Virus record (IMG/VR): IMGVR_UViG_3300003937_000346
Coordinates: 1 to 64,000 of that record
DNA length: 64,000 nt
Origin: a virus
Strand: one strand, 5' to 3'
Positions 13,803 through 20,464 of the stretch are shown in pieces. The notes under the pieces were generated by a model. That model was given only the letters and a program-made list of their open reading frames with translations, had not been told where the DNA came from and did not search any database. Position 1 is the first letter of the stretch, and the number at the start of each line of letters is the position of its first letter. The translations under genes were made by a program, and so were the position numbers.

Positions 13803-14061
13803 AATCCAATTCTTCAATCATTTCCTCAGTGATCTTTTTATGTACAACCTCCATGATTGAATCGAGTTGAGTTTCAGTATAGTATTTATCCTTAAACCGG
13901 AAGTATTGTACACCATCATTTCTATCCATAAGTTCAAACCGTTCTTTGTTCGGGTCTTCCACAGACACAACCTCAGTACTTTGACATTTAGGTACTTCTT
14001 TAGTTTCAACACAAGAGGTAAAACATACCCCTAACACCATCATTACAATTAACTTTTTCAT
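13783..14061 (-). CDS. Small lipoprotein (92 aa)
   Basis: The start at 14061 gives MKKLIVMMVLGVCFTSC with the lipobox Cys at 17. A longer frame to 14118 would add 19 residues in front and pass the promoter, so it is rejected. The mature part is charged and helical (TETQLDSIMEVVHKKITEEM). Promoter at 14086-14115. Envelope-located; role unknown. Confidence 0.75.
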   Translation of the reverse strand: MKKLIVMMVLGVCFTSCVETKEVPKCQSTEVVSVEDPNKERFELMDRNDGVQYFRFKDKYYTETQLDSIMEVVHKKITEEMIEELDSTASSQ

Positions 14062-14085
14062 AATATTTAATTTTTTATTCTTATA

Positions 14086-14115
14086 CAAAGATAACAATAT
14101 TTTTGAATATACAAA
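14086..14115 (-). promoter_or_regulatory. Bacteroidota-type promoter of the small lipoprotein
   Basis: Minus strand: TTTG at 14115-14112 (a second TTTG lies 4 nt further upstream), 18 nt, TATCTTTG at 14093-14086, 24 nt before the ATG. Confidence 0.7.
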
Positions 14116-14149
14116 CAAAATACTAAAAATTTTTAATATATACTAGTGA

Positions 14150-14245
14150 TTATTTTTTCTTATCACTCTTAATACTCTTAATCAAGAATATAATGATTAG
14201 GAAAAAACTTCCACCCAAAAACAAATTGAAGAGGTACTCAAACAT
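14150..14245 (-). CDS. Very small membrane peptide (31 aa)
   Basis: MFEYLFNLFLGGSFFLIIIF followed by a basic tail (IKSIKSDKKK). One hydrophobic helix. It begins 4 nt after the methylglyoxal synthase stop, so it is likely co-transcribed. Expression cannot be confirmed from sequence. Confidence 0.5.
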   Translation of the reverse strand: MFEYLFNLFLGGSFFLIIIFLIKSIKSDKKK

Positions 14246-14249
14246 ATAA

Positions 14250-14633
14250 TTATTTTACGTTGTTCATCTTAAACCACTTAATAAGGATACTCGCAGTTTT
14301 GTAGTTTGTTGCGAGTGGGACATTGTGAACATCACATAACCTCATCAACATACTGATATCAACATCATGTGGATGTTTATCTAAAGGGTCTCTCATAAAT
14401 ATGACACCCGTTATTTCACCATTAACGACTTTAGTGGCAATCTCAGCGTCTCCACCAAGTGGTCCTGAATTTACTGTCTCTAAATTCTTAATACCGGCAT
14501 GTTTACAGTGTTTACCTGTTGTTCCCGTAGTTACTATATCTACATCTTCCCTATTAAAAAATGGTAATCTTTTTGACACAAATGCGACCATGTCCGCCTT
14601 TTTGTTATCGTGTGCTATAAGTGCAAATTTCAT
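14250..14633 (-). CDS. mgsA: Methylglyoxal synthase
   Basis: Converts dihydroxyacetone phosphate to methylglyoxal and phosphate. The protein has near-usual length (127 residues; E. coli about 150) and the family motifs: LIAHDNKKADM at the start (H8), TGTTG at 36-40, SGPLGGDAEIA around 56-66 (catalytic D62), and DPLDKHPHDVD with H89 and D92, followed by VPLATN. The usual Gln-Gln after GGD is Ala-Glu here. It lies in a run of small genes. Methylglyoxal is toxic, and the enzyme bypasses the lower part of glycolysis when phosphate is scarce; phosphate release during infection is one possible benefit. Confidence 0.92.
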   Translation of the reverse strand: MKFALIAHDNKKADMVAFVSKRLPFFNREDVDIVTTGTTGKHCKHAGIKNLETVNSGPLGGDAEIATKVVNGEITGVIFMRDPLDKHPHDVDISMLMRLCDVHNVPLATNYKTASILIKWFKMNNVK

Positions 14634-14837
14634 TTAATACAAACCCCCATTTGAGTGGATCCTTGATAGATCTGAAGATGTGAGACTTTCCCACCATTGC
14701 TCCTTCATCTCTTTTAGTATTATACCTTCATTGGTGTCCCTACATGATTTTGATTTACATACATAAACAAGACCTGTTTGTTGATCATAGTACGAGTCAA
14801 CCGAACTTAAATAAATCATGGTTAATACCTGTTTCAT
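14634..14837 (-). CDS. Small hypothetical protein (67 aa)
   Basis: I take the ATG at 14837 (MKQVLTMIYLSSVDSYYDQQ). The frame to 14876 adds a segment that overlaps the previous gene. The protein has CKSKSC and a Trp-containing helical end (EMKEQWWESLTSSDL). It abuts mgsA (stop at 14634, next start at 14633). Function unknown. Confidence 0.55.
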   Translation of the reverse strand: MKQVLTMIYLSSVDSYYDQQTGLVYVCKSKSCRDTNEGIILKEMKEQWWESLTSSDLSRIHSNGGLY

Positions 14838-14856
14838 AATAAATATACATAATTTT

Positions 14857-15318
14857 TTATCTAATATCAAATTCACGTATACCTTCAGACCTTCTCGACT
14901 TCAGGGCGAACGTTTTAAACATCTCTCGCTTACCTTTTCCATCTTCGATACCATTGAGTACTATAATTGGTTTTGTTTCGTCTGAGGTGATTAAAATGAT
15001 TTTAGACAACCCGACTAACCTATATAGAAATGGTTCATACAATTGAACGTCTTTTATTCTAAAGTATTGTATCTCTTCTGTATTCACGTTTAATATACCC
15101 CTTCTCTCAATAACGGAATCTGAGGTATATGTCCATGACCAAAAGTATAGGTCAACTACATGGTATAACCATATTACCAAAGGGATTAAACCAAATTCTG
15201 GTGAGAAATATGTTACACCTATGGCCAATACAAACCAATGTATTTTTATCCATTGTGATGGTTTATCGACTGACGATCCATTTAAATTTGTTTGAAAACT
15301 ATTTGTGTTATTAATCAT
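14857..15318 (-). CDS. Bacterial PH-domain membrane protein (bPH2, YdbS-like; 153 aa)
   Basis: Two adjacent hydrophobic segments (about residues 24-42 and 44-58) are followed by a beta-rich domain with VIERRGILNVNTEEIQYFRI and DVQLYEPFLYRLVGLSKIIL. This is the typical arrangement of the bPH2 (DUF304) family: a membrane hairpin and a pleckstrin-like fold. The family's biochemical role is poorly known. It overlaps the HAD gene by 4 nt. Confidence 0.8.
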   Translation of the reverse strand: MINNTNSFQTNLNGSSVDKPSQWIKIHWFVLAIGVTYFSPEFGLIPLVIWLYHVVDLYFWSWTYTSDSVIERRGILNVNTEEIQYFRIKDVQLYEPFLYRLVGLSKIILITSDETKPIIVLNGIEDGKGKREMFKTFALKSRRSEGIREFDIR

Positions 15319-15800
15319 AATCCTAATTTTTCTAATTCAATTACGGTAGTATCAAAATCTTTATGTAAAATACCTATACCACCATTAGATATCCACTGTT
15401 CTATATTAGAATCCCTATCATCAATTAATATACAGTCTTCACCCGCATACTTCTTTTTATTGTTTGAGTACTCCAATAGAAGTGGTACTCCCGGTAACTC
15501 TCTATTAACCCAAGAGTTTTTACCTTTTCTAGATCCGTATCCGTTACGAGATGGGGAGGACAATAGTACGGGATAGTATTCTTCAATATAGGACCATAAT
15601 TTTTTACCGTCCTTCATCCATTCTAAATTGTCCCAAAACTCTTGACCTTTTTCATTTATGGGGTTCCAAAATTCAGGTGTGGTGTGCCACTGACCTGATA
15701 TATCTAAACCTGTGAGTTCTAAGTAACCCTTCTCGAAATCGACAAGAACACCATCCATATCACAGAATATTTTGTATCTAAGATTATTAAATAATGTCAT
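15315..15800 (-). CDS. HAD-superfamily 5'(3')-deoxyribonucleotidase-like (161 aa)
   Basis: Motif I is FCDMDGVLVDFEKGY (nucleophile D14, acid/base D16), motif II is VLLSSPS, and motif IV is ILIDDRDSNIEQW. This order and the size fit phage 5' nucleotidases of the NT5C type, which remove the phosphate from deoxynucleoside monophosphates. A role in adjusting nucleotide pools next to ThyA later in the window is plausible. The motif III lysine is likely within GSRKGKNSW. Confidence 0.82.
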   Translation of the reverse strand: MTLFNNLRYKIFCDMDGVLVDFEKGYLELTGLDISGQWHTTPEFWNPINEKGQEFWDNLEWMKDGKKLWSYIEEYYPVLLSSPSRNGYGSRKGKNSWVNRELPGVPLLLEYSNNKKKYAGEDCILIDDRDSNIEQWISNGGIGILHKDFDTTVIELEKLGL

Positions 15801-15801
15801 T

Positions 15802-15912
15802 TTAAAAATGTGTTAAGTATATTCCCGTAGTAAAAACCGTAAGTAGTGTAACTCCCACACCTATTACGAACCCTTGTAGTTTTGGATTTAAATCTTCGAA
15901 TTTTGGTATCAT
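15802..15912 (-). CDS. Small membrane peptide (36 aa)
   Basis: MIPKFEDLNPKLQGFVIGVG followed by a hydrophobic segment; one membrane helix. Its ATG overlaps the stop of the preceding gene (ATGA at 15909-15912), which supports it being translated. Confidence 0.55.
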   Translation of the reverse strand: MIPKFEDLNPKLQGFVIGVGVTLLTVFTTGIYLTHF

Positions 15913-16196
15913 GATTTTTTTATTTTATTAATTAAACTTGTAATTTCATCTTCACTTATATATCCGACTACATCATCATCATGAAACTCGTCATAGAATT
16001 CCCTTGTGAACTCACCATCTCTAAAAATGGCAATCTCATAAGAATCGTATTCAAGTGGATGTGATAGGTTAGCTCTCGGTGAACAGTAGAAAAACTGACC
16101 ACATACAATGGAGATATCTATATTATCTTTAATGTTAGTTTTGGATTTGAATCCACCTACTTGGTGGGGTTCGAATTGAATTTCTTTAATTGTCAT
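15909..16196 (-). CDS. Hypothetical phage protein (95 aa)
   Basis: A soluble acidic protein (begins MTIKEIQFEPHQVGGFKSKT) with an aromatic middle (CGQFFYCSPRANLSHPLE) and an acidic DEFHDDDVVGYISEDEI end. It heads an operon: promoter at 16224-16253. I have seen similar short proteins in phages but know no function. Confidence 0.7.
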   Translation of the reverse strand: MTIKEIQFEPHQVGGFKSKTNIKDNIDISIVCGQFFYCSPRANLSHPLEYDSYEIAIFRDGEFTREFYDEFHDDDVVGYISEDEITSLINKIKKS

Positions 16197-16223
16197 GATA
16201 TATAATTTTTACCTTTATACTGA

Positions 16224-16253
16224 CAAAGATAATAATTATTTTATTATATACAA
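16224..16253 (-). promoter_or_regulatory. Bacteroidota-type promoter of the 16196 operon
   Basis: Minus strand: TTG at 16253-16251, 19 nt, TATCTTTG at 16231-16224, 27 nt before the ATG. Probably drives the genes down to methylglyoxal synthase. Confidence 0.75.
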
Positions 16254-16286
16254 CTAAATTCTAAGAATATTTTTAGAATATACTAA

Positions 16287-18110
16287 TTATTCTTCCATAA
16301 GGGGTTCCATGGAAATGTATTCTTTCACTTTCTCAATTGAGATAGTACCTGTGTATCGTTCTCTTTTTTGTTCACCTTTCTCTTCGATTATAACCTCTAC
16401 AGGTACACCATTCTTTTCACAATCGAATTTATCTTGTATTGTTACCTGTACATGTTCGTTATTAAAACGGTATATTGTATTATAACCACCATATTTTTTA
16501 AAATACTTATTTAGTATTTCTTGTAACTCGTTTCTTGATTTTTCACATTCGGGATGTGATTCAAATTCTTCTTCTAATTTAGATGAGTAACCCTCGATAT
16601 GGGTTTCCATATCTTTAAGTGATACTTGTTCTAATGGAATTTCCCACATTGGGTTCTCGTACTCATAGTTAAGATCTTTACTATCAACATATGCATCAAA
16701 TAAACTCTCACAATCGGTTATTTGTGTAATATTTTCTTTGGATATAAACAGAGCTAACCTCATTACCGGTATGTATATGTCATGACTATTACGATCTTCA
16801 TCAATGTCTATATATTTCGTTATCTCATTCTCTTTAACTTCATTTGCAGACCTAACACCCTCTTCATTTAATTGAGAGTATTCATCCGCAAGATCATTAA
16901 TAAGTTCATCAAAATACGTAAAACTTATTTTCTTAATAAATTCATCACGACTGTTTGCATAAGGGATATAATTTTTATCGTAGAATGCTTCGAGTATTGG
17001 TGTTAATATTTCTTTTTGCTGATCTTCGTCAGTATCTGTTATGTCACTCCTAAGGTATTCCCCGTGATCTGAATAATGACCTGAAGCGGACTTATACCCA
17101 TCTAACGCATATTTTGTCGTTTCAACGTCATCACCTATCTCACTAAGTGTAAATATTATTCTATTATTGTCTCGTTGGTCCGACGACACATCTAATACAT
17201 TACCGTCGTTAATAAATGACCCCTCATTTAGTTTTTCAATAAGTTCGTCACCATTGTTATTAATTAGTATTTCTACCAACTTATTGTCGGTGTCCCCAAT
17301 CTCTTTTTCAGTTAATGTGGCCACATCCACATAACCTAAGAAATCCATTCTGTCTAATTCAGTACTGTCGACTGGTGTGTCATCAAACAATGATGGGAAG
17401 AAGTATTTTGTAACTTCCCTATGTTTGTTAAAGAAATCTGAAGTGGAAATTCCTCTATCCGCGGGATTCATAAATTGTTTAGTTTCAAAATGGAACTGAA
17501 ATTTCTGTGTTGGTTCGTCCCTTTTCACAATAACATATAGACTTCCTTTGTTATTATGTTGTGAGAAGTGGTTACTACGACCTTTATATTGGTCATTCGT
17601 CGAATATGGTCCCCATGCAGTACACCATTGTGTTCCGTGACCTAAGTAAGCGGCACCTTTCTCAGTTGTTGGGGTGTATATGATCCATTTCTCACCACTC
17701 ATTAATAGTTTATGATCAGAATCAGTTAAAGTATTAACCACATCAAAGTAATTACGGTCCCCATCCTTAACATAGTATTTCTCCACGAGGGTATATAGGT
17801 CACCTAATTCTTTTACTTTGTTCACATCGACAGGTACTTGATGTTTGTAGACTAACGTAAGATACTCTTTTGCCTTTGGATAATCCTCTGGTTTTAGTTT
17901 ATTCGATTTAAACATTTTAATAAGTAACTTAGCGTACTTACCAATCTTTAGTATTTCGTAGTCTTCTGGTATTTGTTTAAGTTTTGTTTTGGGGTCTAAA
18001 CTTATTATGTTAAGAAACACATTCCATTCTATATCTGAATAGTATTTTTTGTATATTTCTTTTGGTCTCGCCTCAAGAATAAGTTCGTAAATTGTTTCTA
18101 TTAACTTCAT
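16287..18110 (-). CDS. Large phage protein with capsid-targeting-like N-terminus and WCTA motif (607 aa)
   Basis: Begins MKLIETIYELILEARPKEIY: an amphipathic helix ending I11-L12-E13 before A14. T4 internal head proteins start with a similar peptide ending in IAE-A that is cut by the prohead protease. Around residues 140-220 it has WIIYTPTTEKGAAYLGHGTQ, WCTAWGPYS, then YVIVKRDEP and FQFHFETKQFMNPADRG. I recognise this conserved WCTA-type block from other large marine phages, and it recalls the CMGNQ..IFSLR block of PcfJ-like proteins. The rest is acidic and helical. Likely packaged or virion-associated; biochemical role unknown. It overlaps its upstream neighbour by 4 nt. Confidence 0.75.
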   Translation of the reverse strand: MKLIETIYELILEARPKEIYKKYYSDIEWNVFLNIISLDPKTKLKQIPEDYEILKIGKYAKLLIKMFKSNKLKPEDYPKAKEYLTLVYKHQVPVDVNKVKELGDLYTLVEKYYVKDGDRNYFDVVNTLTDSDHKLLMSGEKWIIYTPTTEKGAAYLGHGTQWCTAWGPYSTNDQYKGRSNHFSQHNNKGSLYVIVKRDEPTQKFQFHFETKQFMNPADRGISTSDFFNKHREVTKYFFPSLFDDTPVDSTELDRMDFLGYVDVATLTEKEIGDTDNKLVEILINNNGDELIEKLNEGSFINDGNVLDVSSDQRDNNRIIFTLSEIGDDVETTKYALDGYKSASGHYSDHGEYLRSDITDTDEDQQKEILTPILEAFYDKNYIPYANSRDEFIKKISFTYFDELINDLADEYSQLNEEGVRSANEVKENEITKYIDIDEDRNSHDIYIPVMRLALFISKENITQITDCESLFDAYVDSKDLNYEYENPMWEIPLEQVSLKDMETHIEGYSSKLEEEFESHPECEKSRNELQEILNKYFKKYGGYNTIYRFNNEHVQVTIQDKFDCEKNGVPVEVIIEEKGEQKRERYTGTISIEKVKEYISMEPLMEE

Positions 18111-18946
18111 CCCTCTAATTTATAATCATACTCAACCTCTCCCAATCTATCGTTAATCATATCATTAACGTTCTCGTTACTAGCATCACCTTGATATCTA
18201 TCATCAGGACTAAACTTAGGTGAGTCGTAAGTGTTTTTATAAAACATTTCCTCGAAATAACATTTAGGGTCGTAACCACAATCTTCGTCCATTTTATCTA
18301 TTACGTCTACATCATCAATATCTTGACCTAACATATCCATCATTGTTGAGAATTTTATTTTAAGTGTAACCCCTTCATGGTCAAAACTTTTTATATCCCC
18401 ATATTCCATCAAACATTCTCTTAATTGGTCTTTTAGGTAATTAACATAATCGTCAGCCTGTGCACTACTCAAACATTCTCTTAGAATACCTTTAATGTGG
18501 TCTTCAGTGTCGTACTGTTCAATTAAGTCCTGTAAAGACTCTCCCTCATGGTCCTCTATTTCCTTACCTTCTCTCTTAATTAGTTTATTGATAATATCTT
18601 TAATTTTCTCTTCATTTTCGGGACTTAAATAATAATCTAAAACTGACTCCCAATCCCCATCGTAATGGTAGTTTTCATAAATATCCCAAATATCACCATC
18701 TAATATGGTCTCAAAAAGTCCAATGTCGACTTTTCTATTATCTTTAGTTGTGTAACTACGTATGTTGTAGTCACCACCAACATAGTCACCAATATCTTCA
18801 GGACTTATATGTATCTCAAAATCAAACACACCATTATTTGCACCCAAAACAAACCTAACTCTGTTTTGGAAAAAATCAGGATTACGTTTTAGTATTGCTT
18901 GAACTTTTCTAGTGCTCAATTCCTCATAAAGAGAAGATAACTTCAT
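18107..18946 (-). CDS. Acidic protein with capsid-targeting-like N-terminus (279 aa)
   Basis: Starts MKLSSLYEELSTRKVQAILK, with L6-Y7-E8 as a possible [LI]-x-E cleavage site. The remainder is very acidic (many Asp and Glu) with helices and conserved-looking Tyr/Asp stretches such as IWDIYENYHYDGDWESVLDY. It is coupled to the 607-residue gene by a 4-nt ATGA overlap, so the two may act together. Function unknown. Confidence 0.7.
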   Translation of the reverse strand: MKLSSLYEELSTRKVQAILKRNPDFFQNRVRFVLGANNGVFDFEIHISPEDIGDYVGGDYNIRSYTTKDNRKVDIGLFETILDGDIWDIYENYHYDGDWESVLDYYLSPENEEKIKDIINKLIKREGKEIEDHEGESLQDLIEQYDTEDHIKGILRECLSSAQADDYVNYLKDQLRECLMEYGDIKSFDHEGVTLKIKFSTMMDMLGQDIDDVDVIDKMDEDCGYDPKCYFEEMFYKNTYDSPKFSPDDRYQGDASNENVNDMINDRLGEVEYDYKLEG

Positions 18947-18974
18947 ATTGATAAATAGTTTGATTTTAAATAAG

Positions 18975-18995
18975 AAACCCCACTGTGTGGGGTTT
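18975..18995 (-). terminator. Hairpin terminator after the 19268 gene
   Basis: AAACCCCAC-TGT-GTGGGGTTT forms a perfect stem just after the stop at 18999. The minus-strand tail is TTTCTTATTT, a weaker T-run. It separates the 18999-20264 genes from the 18946 gene. Confidence 0.7.
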
Positions 18996-18998
18996 ATA

Positions 18999-19268
18999 TT
19001 ACTTATTTATTTTGAATACTGTTGGTGATTCCGATCCGTCGTCTTTAAAGACAAAATAATTACCTTTATCGTCTTTACCTAATTTAAGTGGAACACCATC
19101 TTCGTCACTTTCCACACTTTCTGGTTCGTCCCCCATTTCCTCAGGTCCTTGTTGTCCCATTTGCATTATCTCAGGATCAGTGGAACCTTTCCACTCTTCT
19201 TGTTCGTTAATTACATCCTGAACTAACTTCTCAAGATCCTCTTGTTTTAATTTAATGACTTTTGACAT
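18999..19268 (-). CDS. Small acidic protein with capsid-targeting-like N-terminus (89 aa)
   Basis: Begins MSKVIKLKQEDLEKLVQDVI, with I20-N21-E22 before Q23: the same residue numbers and the same INE-Q junction as in the 485-residue protein at 12345. After it the chain is Gln/Glu/Met-rich and acidic (QMGQQGPEEMGDEPES), ending in a short beta segment (GNYFVFKDDGSESPTVFKI). Size and composition recall T4 internal proteins. Inference only. Confidence 0.7.
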   Translation of the reverse strand: MSKVIKLKQEDLEKLVQDVINEQEEWKGSTDPEIMQMGQQGPEEMGDEPESVESDEDGVPLKLGKDDKGNYFVFKDDGSESPTVFKINK

Positions 19269-19280
19269 AATAATTGTTTA

Positions 19281-19823
19281 CTAATAAATATCTAAATCTT
19301 TGAAAAAGGGTAGTAATAAATCCTTGTCAGATATTTTAGGTTTTTTACCCACATTCCAATCTATATTTAACTCGGGGTCATTATATATCACACCACCCTC
19401 ACTATCTTTAGAATAGACATTGTCAACTTTATAATTAAAAACCGCTCTTGATTGTGTGGAGAACCCATGTGCACAACCTTTAGGTACAAAAACAGATTGT
19501 AAATCACCCCCTTTTAACTCTACCTTTACCACCCTCCCATACGTTGGGGAGTCTTTTCTAATGTCTAATATAACATCAGTTACACCACCATAAATACACC
19601 TAACCAACTTAGATTGTTCGAATGGGGGTTTTTGAAAATGTAATCCTCTAATAACATTTTTTTCCGAAAATGACTCGTTCTCTTGGATGAACTTAAACGT
19701 GATTCCCGTCTTTTGGTTAAATTCACCGACATTAAAGGGTACTTGGAAGTGTCCCCTATTATCTACATATTTATCAGACTCTATTATGTAACAGTCTTTT
19801 ATGTCAGTACTTTTAATTTTCAT
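19281..19823 (-). CDS. rfbC: dTDP-4-dehydrorhamnose 3,5-epimerase
   Basis: Cupin-fold epimerase of the dTDP-L-rhamnose pathway. Motifs: DNRGHFQVPF at 21-30, NVIRGLHFQ with catalytic H62, CAHGFST around 117-123, the Tyr in VFNYKVDN (Y131), and NDPELNIDW. Length (180) is normal. No RmlA, RmlB or RmlD is in the window, so it either completes the host pathway or modifies a different sugar for the glycan islands. It overlaps its upstream neighbour by 11 nt. Confidence 0.92.
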   Translation of the reverse strand: MKIKSTDIKDCYIIESDKYVDNRGHFQVPFNVGEFNQKTGITFKFIQENESFSEKNVIRGLHFQKPPFEQSKLVRCIYGGVTDVILDIRKDSPTYGRVVKVELKGGDLQSVFVPKGCAHGFSTQSRAVFNYKVDNVYSKDSEGGVIYNDPELNIDWNVGKKPKISDKDLLLPFFKDLDIY

Positions 19824-20013
19824 CTAATCTAGTTAGTATTTTATTTTTAAGTTCTGAATAATAAATTTCTATTAGTTGGTCGTCAGATCCCAATTTTTCA
19901 AAGTAATTCTTAAATAGGGTCACATAATTTGATGCCCCCTTTAGTTGTTCTTCATTTTCACAACTATCAATAACTTTAATTGCCTTCTTGTATGTTTGAC
20001 TTATGAATACCAT
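19813..20013 (-). CDS. Small helical protein (66 aa)
   Basis: All-helical, charged protein (begins MVFISQTYKKAIKVIDSCEN; KNYFEKLGSDDQLIEIYYSE). This type is frequent in large phages, and its position before RmlC is the only context. Its ATG shares one base with the stop of the gene above. Confidence 0.65.
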   Translation of the reverse strand: MVFISQTYKKAIKVIDSCENEEQLKGASNYVTLFKNYFEKLGSDDQLIEIYYSELKNKILTRLDEN

Positions 20014-20264
20014 TATTCCTCTATGGTGTGTATGTAGAGTGGTGTATTTTCACCCACATATGCGTTAAGTACATTAAAATCTAGGTACTCTATTGCATCT
20101 TCATGAGATAAACCTTCTTCCAAAAGTACGTCTATCATTTTAGAGATGTCATAGATTAATTTACCACTTAGTGGTTCTAAACCAACAATTGCATCATCGA
20201 ACCCATCTGCCTGAAGAACTTCAAGTTCGGGGAATTGGTCATGTATTTTTTCAATATTACTCAT
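20013..20264 (-). CDS. Conserved phage hypothetical protein (83 aa)
   Basis: Contains DGFDDAIVGLEP near residue 20, a helix with MIDVLLEEGLSHEDAIEYLD, and FNVLNAYVGENTPLYI. I recognise this pattern from a widespread small phage protein of unknown role. Its promoter at 20269-20300 leaves almost no leader. Confidence 0.75.
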   Translation of the reverse strand: MSNIEKIHDQFPELEVLQADGFDDAIVGLEPLSGKLIYDISKMIDVLLEEGLSHEDAIEYLDFNVLNAYVGENTPLYIHTIEE

Positions 20265-20268
20265 ATAA

Positions 20269-20300
20269 ATAATATACGAATAATATTTTAATAAATCAAA
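20269..20300 (-). promoter_or_regulatory. Promoter of the 20264 operon
   Basis: Minus strand: TTTG at 20300-20297, 20 nt, TATATTAT at 20276-20269. The -7 box deviates in its last bases; the -33 box and the spacing are ideal. It should drive the genes to RmlC and the terminator at 18975. Confidence 0.55.
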
Positions 20301-20302
20301 TA

Positions 20303-20446
20303 CTAAAGGTGTTTGTCCTTTATTAGTTGAACAAAACTATTAGTTAGGTTCTCAATACTTGTTTTATCTTCCGTAGAGGATTTATCAATAATTGGCCTAA
20401 TTTGATTTTTATCGTTATAAAGGGTATTTTTATTTACTTCTGACAT
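20303..20446 (-). CDS. Small hydrophilic protein (47 aa)
   Basis: ATG (MSEVNKNTLYNDKNQIRPII) to TAG. Polar, Asn/Lys/Asp-rich, no Cys, ends in FVQLIKDKHL. It follows the 682-residue gene by 18 nt in the same direction. Unknown. Confidence 0.5.
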   Translation of the reverse strand: MSEVNKNTLYNDKNQIRPIIDKSSTEDKTSIENLTNSFVQLIKDKHL

Positions 20447-20464
20447 AATAACTTAGTTTTTAAT

